DNA from: UBA6215 sp964484255
GTDB taxonomy: Bacteria > Omnitrophota > Gorgyraeia > Pluralincolimonadales > Pluralincolimonadaceae
NCBI GenBank assembly: GCA_964484255.1
Contig: CAZAEH010000029.1
Location: 1-16,130 of the forward strand
Length of the DNA stretch: 16,130 nucleotides
Direction: 5' to 3'
This document shows, one piece after another, positions 8,434 through 15,804 of this stretch. The translations under genes and the position numbers were made by a program. Under the pieces are notes generated by a model, which had not been told where the DNA came from, did no database searches, and was given only the letters and a program-made list of their open reading frames with translations. Within the stretch, counting starts at the first letter, position 1. The number at the start of each line of letters is the position of its first letter.

Positions 8434-8813
8434 CTATTGCTTAAATAAGTGTCAATTTCAAAATTCTCATTGCGCTCCTTATTCTCCCAGCTGATCAGGA
8501 CCAGGACCTCATTAAGATTGCTATTTTCATCTCCAAGATGTTTTACCTCCGATCGGAGTAAATACGGCTTACCTTCTATCTTATGGGAGGTTTCCGATAC
8601 CTGCAGTCCGCTTTTAAGGTTTTCTTCTATTTCCATTGAACAAAGTTCCTTTTCGGCAATACTCATGGCCTCAAAATACTCCTGGGATATCTTCGCCGCT
8701 CTCATAGAATACGAAAAAGACCTCAATATAATCGCCAGACCTATAGCCACAACCGCTATACTGGCAATAACTTCCAGCATCAGATATCCGTCCTTATGGG
8801 TCTTGAGTGACAT
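8430..8813 (-). CDS. gspI: GspI minor pseudopilin
   Basis: 127 residues. The leader is HKDG|YLMLEVIASIAVVAIGLAII, with Glu at mature +5; Tyr replaces the usual Phe at +1. Segments AAKISQEYFEAMSIAEKELCSMEIEE and VLVLISWENKERNENFEI are typical of GspI, which is the minor pseudopilin that binds J and K. I chose the ATG at 8813 because TGGAG lies 6 bp upstream; a GTG at 8825 is possible but lacks this. The gene overlaps the end of gspH by 20 bp. Confidence 0.9.
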   Translation of the reverse strand: MSLKTHKDGYLMLEVIASIAVVAIGLAIILRSFSYSMRAAKISQEYFEAMSIAEKELCSMEIEENLKSGLQVSETSHKIEGKPYLLRSEVKHLGDENSNLNEVLVLISWENKERNENFEIDTYLSNR

Positions 8814-9252
8814 TGACAACTCCACACGAAGGATCCGTCGTTATGCGATACCGAGATACCCCGCTTCCTGCTCTTGCGGAGAAATCGCTGCACGAACCAT
8901 CAGGATAAAACAATATTGATTCTTCACCATTTACCGGTTCAATCCGCAGCTTCTTAGGGATTCGGCGCATTCGCTCAACCTGCCATCTTTCGGACGTCTT
9001 AGTTTCGAGCAGCATCCTCTTTTCGCTTAAATCCAACTTTATTCTATACTGAAAAGATGAACTGACAGATTTTGCCCTTGCATACCTGGAGAAAGAAAAG
9101 AGATCTGACAAAAAATTTTGTGTCCCGATCGAATCGATCGCGCTATTCATCCTGGGTATCGCGGCAGAAAATAATATAGCGAAAATAAAAAGAACGAAGA
9201 CAAGCTCCAATAATGTAAAACCACCGCTGTTTTTTCGCGAAACAGCGGCCAT
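8794..9252 (-). CDS. gspH: GspH minor pseudopilin
   Basis: 152 residues. The leader is SRKNSGG|FTLLELVFVLFIFAILFSAA, with Glu at mature +5. The body (FLSDLFSFSRYARAKSVSS, then YRIKLDLSEKRMLLETK and ESILFYPDGSCSDF) fits the GspH/FimT fold with a helix and antiparallel sheet. GspH links the G shaft to the I-J-K tip. The ATG shares one base with the gspG stop (TAATG), with AGGA just before it. Confidence 0.92.
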   Translation of the reverse strand: MAAVSRKNSGGFTLLELVFVLFIFAILFSAAIPRMNSAIDSIGTQNFLSDLFSFSRYARAKSVSSSFQYRIKLDLSEKRMLLETKTSERWQVERMRRIPKKLRIEPVNGEESILFYPDGSCSDFSARAGSGVSRYRITTDPSCGVVNVTQDP

Positions 9253-9659
9253 TAATCCTGCCCGGACAAATCCTGTTTATTAGAAACATCGTCCCCTCCG
9301 CCGGAGGCCCCATCCCTCCCGTAAGAGATAAGCTCATAATCCTTCTTATCGGAACTAGGTTTATAGATGTATTCACGCCCCCACGGGTCTACGGGCTTTT
9401 TCTTAAGATACGGGCCGTTCCAATTCTTTGAATCCCCCGGCTTTTCCATTAAAGCATCTAGCTTATCCGGGTAGACCCCTATATCCATTTCATACATATC
9501 CAGCGCAGTTGAAATGCTGGAATTAATATCGGAGAGCGCTACCTGCTGCCTTGCCTGTTCCGACCTCCCCGCAAATCTCGGGAGGACCATTGACGCGAGG
9601 ATCCCGATGATCACAACAACCAGTAATATTTCCACAAACGTAAAACCCCTTCTTCTCAT
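9252..9659 (-). CDS. gspG: GspG major pseudopilin
   Basis: 135 residues from the ATG at 9659, preceded by AGGAG 6 bp upstream; the frame extends further up but overlaps gspF. The leader is MRRRG|FTFVEILLVVVIIGILASMVLP, with Glu at mature +5. The C-terminal half has NWNGPYLKKKPVDPWGREYIY and then a GRDGASGGGDDV loop, the calcium-binding loop that stabilises GspG. GspG is the main subunit of the pseudopilus shaft. Length is usual for the family. It begins 13 bp after the gspF stop. Confidence 0.96.
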   Translation of the reverse strand: MRRRGFTFVEILLVVVIIGILASMVLPRFAGRSEQARQQVALSDINSSISTALDMYEMDIGVYPDKLDALMEKPGDSKNWNGPYLKKKPVDPWGREYIYKPSSDKKDYELISYGRDGASGGGDDVSNKQDLSGQD

Positions 9660-9672
9660 ATTTATCTCCTTT

Positions 9673-10884
9673 TTATTTGACCATAAGATTAAGCTGAAAT
9701 ATCGGCAGCAACATCGCAACCACTATAAAAGCCACCACAGCGCCCATCGCTAATATCATGAGCGGCTCTATCAAAGAAGTCATAATCTTTACCGCCCTAT
9801 CGGCATCATGCTCGTAAGAATCCCCTATGCGGTTAAGCGCTCCTTCCAGATTCCCGCTTTCTTCCCCGACCGATATCATATTTTTGATAAAAACCGGGAA
9901 CTGCGCGTTATCCTTTATCGCGGAGGAAAAAGACGCGCCATCCTTTATCTTTGAGCCTATCATCTCAAATTCACGCCTCAAGACTTCATTTGCGGAAGTC
10001 GCTGAAACTACTTCTATCGAACGCAAGATGGGGACACCGTTGTCGAGCAAAACCGATAAGGATTTAGTCATCCTGCTCAATTCCGTTTTTTTGATAAAAA
10101 TGCCGAAAAGCGGGACGCTCAGGATAAACAAATCTATACGGTATTTTCCCTGGCGCGAAGAAGCAACTCTTGTGACCACGAGGATAGTCGCAACCAATAT
10201 GCATAAGATCAGCCACCAAAATCGGGCAAAATAATCACTTATGCCTATCATTAATCTTGTGGGAAACGGGAGAGCCTGGCCGAATTCATCAAATATAGCC
10301 GTCAATTTCGGGATAACAAAAGAAAGGAGGACAAAAACCGTGCCTATGCCAACGGCTAGAACCAGGCAGGGGTAAGCCATCGCGGATTGTATTTTGGATT
10401 TAATATCATCTTCTTTTTCATAATAAGCTGATAGGCGCTTAAGCACGTCCTCAAGAACTCCTCCAACCTCACCGGAATTAACCATACTCACAAAAAAACC
10501 GGAAAATACCTTCGGATGGGCCGCAAATGCCTCGGAAAGCGGAACCCCATCCCTGACTTTTGCTTCCACATCCTCAAGTACAGTTTTGAGAACCTTATTT
10601 TCCATTTGTTCGCGGAGAATCCCTAAAGCGCTCATTAATGTAAGTCCGGAACCGAGCAGGTCCGAAAACTGATGAGTAAAAACAGCCATATCTTTGGTGC
10701 CTACCCTGCCGGAAAATGGAAGCCGCCTCACGATCGATACGGAACTGTTTTCCGCATCGATCTTTATAGGATACATACCCATTTGAGACAGCCGGGAAAC
10801 GACAATTTTTTCATTGTCGGCTTCCATTCGTCCTTCTACTATATCTTTTGCACCCCTCTTCGCCTTGTACGCGAATTTTGCCAT
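9673..10884 (-). CDS. gspF: GspF inner-membrane T2SS platform protein
   Basis: 403 residues, the normal length. There are two T2SSF domains (about 66-190 and 268-395), each opening with a conserved helical pattern (FTHQFSDLLGSGLTLMSAL; ELSRMTKSLSVLLDNGVPIL). Each is followed by a GEESG- or SGEVGG-type turn. Three membrane helices lie at about 171-193, 222-240 and 372-396. GspF is the polytopic core of the inner-membrane platform through which GspE drives pseudopilus growth. Its ATG shares a base with the gspE stop (TAATG). Confidence 0.96.
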   Translation of the reverse strand: MAKFAYKAKRGAKDIVEGRMEADNEKIVVSRLSQMGMYPIKIDAENSSVSIVRRLPFSGRVGTKDMAVFTHQFSDLLGSGLTLMSALGILREQMENKVLKTVLEDVEAKVRDGVPLSEAFAAHPKVFSGFFVSMVNSGEVGGVLEDVLKRLSAYYEKEDDIKSKIQSAMAYPCLVLAVGIGTVFVLLSFVIPKLTAIFDEFGQALPFPTRLMIGISDYFARFWWLILCILVATILVVTRVASSRQGKYRIDLFILSVPLFGIFIKKTELSRMTKSLSVLLDNGVPILRSIEVVSATSANEVLRREFEMIGSKIKDGASFSSAIKDNAQFPVFIKNMISVGEESGNLEGALNRIGDSYEHDADRAVKIMTSLIEPLMILAMGAVVAFIVVAMLLPIFQLNLMVK

Positions 10885-12593
10885 TAAATATCCAGATTTT
10901 CTTTCGGGGTGACCCTGACAACTTCATCAACGGTTGTCAGGCCCCTAAAAACTTTATCTATACCGTCATCACGTAATGTTTTCATTCCAAATTTTACAGC
11001 CTTATTTCTTATCTGATCCGAGGGACATCTATCCAGGGCCATTTGACGTATCTCCTCGTTAAGTACAAAAAACTCATATATCGCGGTCCTCCCTCGGTAT
11101 CCGGTATATTTGCACGCTTCGCAACCTTTACCTTCAAAAATACCTGCATCTTTCGGTATTTCCTTTATTCCCAATTTACCCAAAACGGCCCGCTTTTCAT
11201 CAATGGGCCGTTTGCACTTCGGACAAATAAGCCTGACAAGCCTTTGCGCTATAACGCACTCTACGGACGAAGCGACCAGGTATGGCTCTATCCCCATATC
11301 AAGAAGACGCGTCATGGCTCCGGCGGCATCGTTCGTGTGCAGTGTCGAAAACACCAAATGTCCGGTGAGGGCTATCCTTATGGCGATTTCCGCTGTCTCT
11401 ATATCCCTGATCTCTCCCACCATCATAACGTCGGGATCGTGCCTGAGCATTGAACGCAGGCCATTCGCGAACGTAAGACCGATCTTGGGATGAACATTTA
11501 TCTGGGTTATCCCTTTAAGATGATATTCTATCGGGTCCTCTATGGTAAGTATTTTTGATTCGTGGTTGTTTATCTTGGAAAGGCACGCGTAAAGTGTCGT
11601 ACTCTTCCCGGACCCGGTCGGGCCTGTGACAAGTATTATCCCGTGCGGTTTCTTTATGATTTCGTTGAGTATATTCAGATCGAACGGCGACAGGCCGAGT
11701 TCCTCGAGACTATAAAGCATCTTTGTTATAAGAAGCCTTATCCCGACACTTTCGCCAAACGGGGTCGGAAGTATGGACACTCTGAGGTCAAGATCCTCCT
11801 GCCCAACCTTTATTTTCATCCTGCCGTCTTGCGGAAGACGGTGTTCGGCAATGTTGAGATTTGACATTATCTTTATTCTCGATATTATCGCTGACTGGAA
11901 GTATTTGATCGTCGGAGGTATTGCCGCGTCGTAAAGAACTCCGTCTATCCTGTACCTGACCTTTAGCTCGTCTTCATACGGCTCTATGTGTATGTCGGTC
12001 GCCCTATCGTAGTATGCCTGTTGTATGATCTGGTTAACAAACTTAATTATAGAGGCGTCATCGGCAAGTTCCTCGGTACCATCCCCTCCCGAAGAGAGAA
12101 CAGCCTGTCTTTCCGATAATTCGGCTCCGGCGATGATATTTTCTATAGTATCGGCACCTATGCCATAATATTTTTTTATCGACTCGAGAATGTCTTTCTC
12201 GCCGGCGAGGCAAGCGGACACCTCGCACCCAAGTAAAAGCCTTACGTCATCAAGCGTATGGACATCGAGCGGATCGGTAACTGCCACGGAAAGGACTTCA
12301 TCTTTAAAATCTATCGGCATTAACTTATAATGAATGGCAAACTTGGCGGGTACTTTTTGAAGGACGGACTTATCTATCCTTTTTTCTTTGATTTTGACGT
12401 ATGGGATCTGCAATTGTCTGGAAAGGATCTTTAAAATTTTTTCTTCCGGGGAAAAACCCATATCCGTTATAATCTGACAGACAAATTTCCCGGACTTTTT
12501 CTTCTCCCTCAGGCACTGTTCGAGCTGCTCCGGCGTTATAAGCCCCTCCTCGATAAGCATCTCGCCTATTAGCATGTTGTCTTTCTCAGACAT
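10884..12593 (-). CDS. gspE: GspE secretion ATPase
   Basis: 569 residues from the ATG at 12593. An N-terminal MshEN/T2SSE N domain (about 5-150) binds GspL. The catalytic domain has Walker A GPTGSGKST (324-332), Asp box and Walker B around MMVGEIRD (390-397) and a His box STLHTND (416-422). A tetracysteine zinc site C457-x2-C460 and C491-x2-C494 is a hallmark of T2SS E and PilB-type ATPases. GspE hydrolyses ATP in the cytoplasm to extend the pseudopilus. AAGGAG lies 4 bp before the chosen ATG and covers the stop of the upstream hydrolase gene; an upstream ATG at 12698 lies inside that gene. It could be a type IV pilus PilB by itself, but the full G-to-M set makes GspE the better name. Confidence 0.95.
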   Translation of the reverse strand: MSEKDNMLIGEMLIEEGLITPEQLEQCLREKKKSGKFVCQIITDMGFSPEEKILKILSRQLQIPYVKIKEKRIDKSVLQKVPAKFAIHYKLMPIDFKDEVLSVAVTDPLDVHTLDDVRLLLGCEVSACLAGEKDILESIKKYYGIGADTIENIIAGAELSERQAVLSSGGDGTEELADDASIIKFVNQIIQQAYYDRATDIHIEPYEDELKVRYRIDGVLYDAAIPPTIKYFQSAIISRIKIMSNLNIAEHRLPQDGRMKIKVGQEDLDLRVSILPTPFGESVGIRLLITKMLYSLEELGLSPFDLNILNEIIKKPHGIILVTGPTGSGKSTTLYACLSKINNHESKILTIEDPIEYHLKGITQINVHPKIGLTFANGLRSMLRHDPDVMMVGEIRDIETAEIAIRIALTGHLVFSTLHTNDAAGAMTRLLDMGIEPYLVASSVECVIAQRLVRLICPKCKRPIDEKRAVLGKLGIKEIPKDAGIFEGKGCEACKYTGYRGRTAIYEFFVLNEEIRQMALDRCPSDQIRNKAVKFGMKTLRDDGIDKVFRGLTTVDEVVRVTPKENLDI

Positions 12594-12601
12594 TTTTCTC
12601 C

Positions 12602-13552
12602 TTAAAGGTTCCCATCCAGCCAAGCGGCCGCTTCTTCGTACTTCGAGGCGGGGGCTATCATATGCCCGCCGCCGAATTCCGTCCACTTCGTTTTCCATCC
12701 CAGATCTTCAAGGAATTTCCTGTCGCGCTTCATTTCGTTGTAGCGAAAGTCGGATGCGCTTGCTATAAATACCGCCAGTTTATTCCTGGGATATCTACTC
12801 TTTTGTGAAATATAATTCTCGTTTATCATCCCCGTATTCGCGACTACCGCTTTTATCAGATCTGGATATTTACAAGCAAACATGTGGGAGCCCATAGCTC
12901 CTCCCGAAAAACCAGAGGCGATCACCTTAGTCTTGGAAACGGGGTATTTACCATACAGCTTTGATACCGCGGAGGCTAATTCACCGAGTATGGGATCCAC
13001 AGGCACTCCATTTTGAAACTTCTTCGAGGCCATGATCATCCATTTATGCTTATCCGCGGCTTGCTTCCATACGTCTATCATGGACTGGGCATCGGCGCTC
13101 GGAGACAGGGCAATTACCAGCGGATACCGCTTTTGATTGCTCAAACCACCGGGAATATAAAGGATGTATGCGGGATCGTTGATAATCTTCGGTTCGGGAG
13201 TTTTTTTTACTATTTTCTTGGGCGGTTCGGGAGACGATACTTCTTTTTTCGGCTGCGCCATTTCAACAGGCTGGCTTTGATCTTTCTGTTCAGCGACAAC
13301 GGGTATTTCCTTTTTTGGTTCCTCCGGAGGCAACGGCTTGATTACTATATCTTTGATCTCGGATCTGTTGAATTCAGTAGTGATCGTTCCTGTCCTCCCA
13401 AGGGAGAATTTAACAGATTCTCCTTCCTGACTGAGGATTTTCCCGGTTAATATCCTGCCATCGTTAAAATGCAGTTCATCGGCATTTGCAATATTAAACA
13501 CCGTGATTAACATCAATAACGTAATTTTAACGGTATTTTTTATCGTGGCCAT
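12602..13552 (-). CDS. Secreted alpha/beta-hydrolase (esterase-like) with N-terminal small beta-domain
   Basis: 316 residues. A signal peptide occupies about 1-24 (TLLMLITVFNIANA). Residues 25-72 (DELHFNDGRILTGKIL and IKDIVI strands) look like a small SH3/Sm-like beta-domain, often seen in planctomycete-type secreted proteins. A Lys/Pro/Glu linker follows (about 73-122). The rest is an alpha/beta-hydrolase: nucleophile elbow GFSGG with Ser216, candidate Asp268 (SASDFRYNE) and His297 (GGGHMIA). The family is closest to PHB-depolymerase/carboxylesterase-type serine hydrolases; the substrate is unknown. It acts in the periplasm or outside. Only 8 bp separate its stop from gspE, and gspE's ribosome binding site overlaps the stop codon, so it is co-expressed. 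It may be a T2SS client. The start has only a weak GAGAG upstream. Confidence 0.82.
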   Translation of the reverse strand: MATIKNTVKITLLMLITVFNIANADELHFNDGRILTGKILSQEGESVKFSLGRTGTITTEFNRSEIKDIVIKPLPPEEPKKEIPVVAEQKDQSQPVEMAQPKKEVSSPEPPKKIVKKTPEPKIINDPAYILYIPGGLSNQKRYPLVIALSPSADAQSMIDVWKQAADKHKWMIMASKKFQNGVPVDPILGELASAVSKLYGKYPVSKTKVIASGFSGGAMGSHMFACKYPDLIKAVVANTGMINENYISQKSRYPRNKLAVFIASASDFRYNEMKRDRKFLEDLGWKTKWTEFGGGHMIAPASKYEEAAAWLDGNL

Positions 13553-13567
13553 CTATTTAGCTCTCAA

Positions 13568-14728
13568 CTACGTGTTAATCTTTCCTGCATTCCTGTAACT
13601 AAAAACATCCGCTGTCTGGCGATGCCGGTCTTCGACGCCGCCATATATCAAAGCCGGTTTCCCCGTATTCTTTTTATTTAGCTTCTTGTAATAACGCAGT
13701 CCTTTGAAATAATCCTCGTTTATCGTGCTTCCCAGTTTTACCTCGATCGGTTTAATCAATGCGCCATTCTCAAGGAGAGCGTCAACTTCATTACCGACAT
13801 TGTCACGGAAAAAATAGATATTACTATCCCTGCCTTGATTTGTCCGGGTCTTCAGGAGCTCGGCAACAACGAAATTCTCGAATAACGCGCCTTTAAGCGG
13901 GTGTTGTTTTATGTGCCCGGTATTTTGTATATCCAAAAGATATGAAACCAATCCGCAATCGGTAAAATACAGCTTAGGTGCCTTGATCAGTCTCTTGCCG
14001 AAATTGGCATGATGCGGGCGTACAAAGAATATGATATAGCTTGCCTCCAGCACGCTCAACCAGCTTTTAGCCGTGTTATGATTAATACCGCAATCGTTGG
14101 CCAGACTCGATAAATTCACTATCTGTGCCACTCTGCCCGCGCATAACTTGACGAATTTCTCGAATTTCGCAAGATCCTTTACGTTAACGAGCGCGCGGAT
14201 GTCCCGCTCAAGGTATGTGCTTACATAAAATGAAAGCGCCTCGGTAGGATCGAGCTTCTTATCATGGATCCGGGGATAAAAACCGGTAAAAAGAACCTTG
14301 TCTATGGGCTTTACCTTGTTGGAATAAATTTCAGTGTATGAAAACGGCAAAAGCACCGCCAAAGCAGTCCTCCCGGCAAGGCTTTGGCTCACCGTATTCA
14401 AGAGATGAAAATTTTGGCTTCCGGTCAGGATAAAATGTCCGGGTTTATCCTTTGTGTCTGCTATCTCCTGGATATACGATACCAGTTCCGGAACGCGCTG
14501 AATTTCGTCAATGATAGCGCCACCCTTATGGCATTCGGCAAGGAAAGACCTCGGATCATTCTTTGCGTAATTGCGGGTATCTATGCTCTCCAAAGAAAGA
14601 TACTTCTTCTTTGGGAACAAGGCCCTGCAAAGGGTCGTCTTACCTGATTGGCGCGGCCCGGTAATAGTAATGACCGGATATTGGCGCGCGTAGTGAAGGA
14701 TTTTCTCAGAAATTGTTCGCTTTATCAT
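13568..14728 (-). CDS. AAA ATPase with DUF4143 C-terminal domain
   Basis: 386 residues, usual length. Walker A is GPRQSGKT (24-31), Walker B AIIDEIQ (71-77) and a sensor LTGSQN (101-106). The C-terminal DUF4143 region (about 175-340) holds YLERDIRAL, YFTDCGL and ALFENFVVAELL. It also has a PD-(D/E)xK-like signature NEVDALLE (313-320) then PIEVKLG (327-333), with Asp316 and Glu329-x-Lys331. These proteins are common in uncultured bacteria and archaea and are often mobile; their role is unclear, with proposals in DNA or defence functions. The ATG lies 7 bp after a consensus -10, so translation may be leaderless. It is 15 bp upstream of the hydrolase gene and the start fits the family. Confidence 0.9.
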   Translation of the reverse strand: MIKRTISEKILHYARQYPVITITGPRQSGKTTLCRALFPKKKYLSLESIDTRNYAKNDPRSFLAECHKGGAIIDEIQRVPELVSYIQEIADTKDKPGHFILTGSQNFHLLNTVSQSLAGRTALAVLLPFSYTEIYSNKVKPIDKVLFTGFYPRIHDKKLDPTEALSFYVSTYLERDIRALVNVKDLAKFEKFVKLCAGRVAQIVNLSSLANDCGINHNTAKSWLSVLEASYIIFFVRPHHANFGKRLIKAPKLYFTDCGLVSYLLDIQNTGHIKQHPLKGALFENFVVAELLKTRTNQGRDSNIYFFRDNVGNEVDALLENGALIKPIEVKLGSTINEDYFKGLRYYKKLNKKNTGKPALIYGGVEDRHRQTADVFSYRNAGKINT

Positions 14729-14733
14729 GATCT

Positions 14734-14745
14734 AAGTATATACTT
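14734..14745. repeat. 12-bp perfect palindrome over the -10 box
   Basis: AAGTATATACTT is a perfect palindrome that covers the TATACT -10 of the ATPase promoter. It could be an operator half-site pair for a repressor, but short AT-rich palindromes at -10 boxes also arise by chance. Confidence 0.3.
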
Positions 14746-14763
14746 TATTTTACAATTTGTCAA
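14735..14763 (-). promoter_or_regulatory. Consensus sigma70 promoter of the AAA/DUF4143 ATPase gene
   Basis: On the minus strand TTGACA (14758-14763) and TATACT (14735-14740) are spaced exactly 17 bp. The next six bases are TAGATC and then the ATG at 14728, so the expected +1 is the A of the start codon. The -35 box overlaps the end of the RHS fragment. The promoter may also drive the hydrolase and the whole gspE-to-gspM block, since no other clear promoter lies before 5093. Confidence 0.75.
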
Positions 14764-14891
14764 TCCAATTCGCAATACGTAAAGTTGCCTCCTATGCCTC
14801 CGGGGGCAGATGGGAGCTTCGTGTAGGCTGCCAGGGTGTTATCCGAGGTATCCCTTTCAATGAGCGGGGTGAGGCCGTCGTAGATGTATTT
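14760..14891 (-). pseudogene. RHS-core fragment (remnant, no start codon)
   Basis: Forty-four codons in frame from AAA at 14891 to TGA at 14760-14762. The translation runs KYIYDGLTPLIERDTSDNTL and then AAYTKLPSAPGGIGGNFTYC. The YIYDGL.PLIE and SAPGGIGG pieces are recognisable RHS-repeat core sequence, normally found just before the DGTNTLYYH segment seen at the right edge of this window. A stop codon lies two codons before the fragment and there is no start codon. GC content jumps sharply relative to the AT-rich gene before it. It is best read as the displaced remains of an RHS reading frame left after a tip replacement. Confidence 0.8.
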
Positions 14892-14926
14892 AATTTATTA
14901 CTACTTGTAACTCATAGTATAGTTCA

Positions 14927-15418
14927 TCAAAAAGACAACAGCGGGACAGCGTTAGTCAACCACTTAAAGAAATTTCCCTTTAAAATAACAACATCATTTC
15001 CAACAACACCATTATTGCCCGATTTGTCAAAATAAATAGCATCTAGACGCTCATTGTTAATGTTATAAAATATCACACCCAATCGAATATCAGGCGTTCT
15101 TGATGATTTCTGCGCTGATAATGATGCAAATGTTTCATAAAATTTATTCCGGCAACTCGCGCTCCTTATATCTTTTATGGTCAATTTGTAAACATATTGC
15201 TTTTCCATCATTTCCGGCGTAATCCTCGTTCTTGTCAATAATCTTGCAGGAATAACTATAATTTCGACTTTACCAATTTCATTGTTATTCAACTTTGCAA
15301 TGATGGAACTTATCTTTGATTGAATTTGATCATTGTTATCCATTGAATCGTCCTTTGCCTGAATTGTTATTGTTGACAAAAATATTATAGCACTCATTAA
15401 TACTATTATTTTCTTCAT
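14927..15418 (-). CDS. Small secreted protein, candidate immunity protein of the RHS toxin
   Basis: 163 residues with a clear signal peptide (MKKIIVLMSAIIFLSTITIQA). The mature part is charged and mixed alpha/beta, beginning DDSMDNNDQIQSKISSIIAK. It contains VEIIVIPARLL, TRITPEMMEK, VYKLTIKDIRSASCRNKFYE and IRLGVIFYNINN. I recognise no family. GAGG lies 5 bp before the ATG. The gene starts two bases after the RHS stop, shares the RHS tip's low GC (about 20-35% in the lines I counted), and is followed by a GC-rich RHS remnant. That position is typical of immunity genes for polymorphic toxins; the signal peptide would place it in the periplasm. The immunity role is inferred from position only. 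Confidence 0.75.
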   Translation of the reverse strand: MKKIIVLMSAIIFLSTITIQAKDDSMDNNDQIQSKISSIIAKLNNNEIGKVEIIVIPARLLTRTRITPEMMEKQYVYKLTIKDIRSASCRNKFYETFASLSAQKSSRTPDIRLGVIFYNINNERLDAIYFDKSGNNGVVGNDVVILKGNFFKWLTNAVPLLSF

Positions 15419-15420
15419 TT

Positions 15421-15804
15421 TTACCTCGAGGTTGGGGTTGGAACATGATAAGTGTCGCCAGAATGATCTTTTCTTTTCCCTTCACCTAATGTATTTGCTG
15501 CATGAGTTTCAGAACCTTTAATTACACGCCTTTCCTCTAAATAATTATATTTTGGCCAAGGGATTGCGCCAACTATTCTTTGAAAGAAATTAGCATTTGC
15601 ATGATCCATTTCATGCCCCAACCCAAGCGCAGGGCTTTGCGTTCCCCCGTTTGTTAATTTGAGGGCACTATACGGATCCCACATAATTATGTTGGTAGAA
15701 GGGCCATAGCTGTCGTTGTCTTCGTCGTTTAGCATCACTGCATCACATTGTAGATATTTAATCGCTTCATCGTAATCTTTTTTGTTCCCAATTACTATTA
15801 TTGT
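15421..15804 (-). other. Variable toxin tip of the RHS protein (HEMDH peptidase-like)
   Basis: This is the part of the RHS gene beyond the conserved core terminus DSLGL. GC drops from about 50-58% in the core lines (15901-16020) to about 32-35% in the first tip lines (15721-15840). HEMDH gives two His ligands and a catalytic Glu; Glu pairs at EERRVIKGSE are candidate third ligands. The substrate is unknown. Confidence 0.65.

Noticed and set aside
10884..12593. Calling the cluster a type IV pilus (PilB/PilC/PilM-O/PilQ)
   Set aside because: The presence of distinct G, H, I, J and K pseudopilins, including GspK and the calcium loop of GspG, and no PilT or PilA, favours a T2SS, although L, M and C have PilM/N/O/P flavour.
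12594..12698. N-terminal extension of GspE to an upstream ATG
   Set aside because: The extension lies inside the hydrolase gene, has Arg-rich low-similarity sequence, and the ATG at 12593 has a strong AAGGAG.
15373..15405. Plus-strand TTGACA with downstream AT-rich hexamers
   Set aside because: It lies within the signal-peptide codons of the minus-strand small secreted gene, the -10 spacing is poor, and no plus-strand gene follows.
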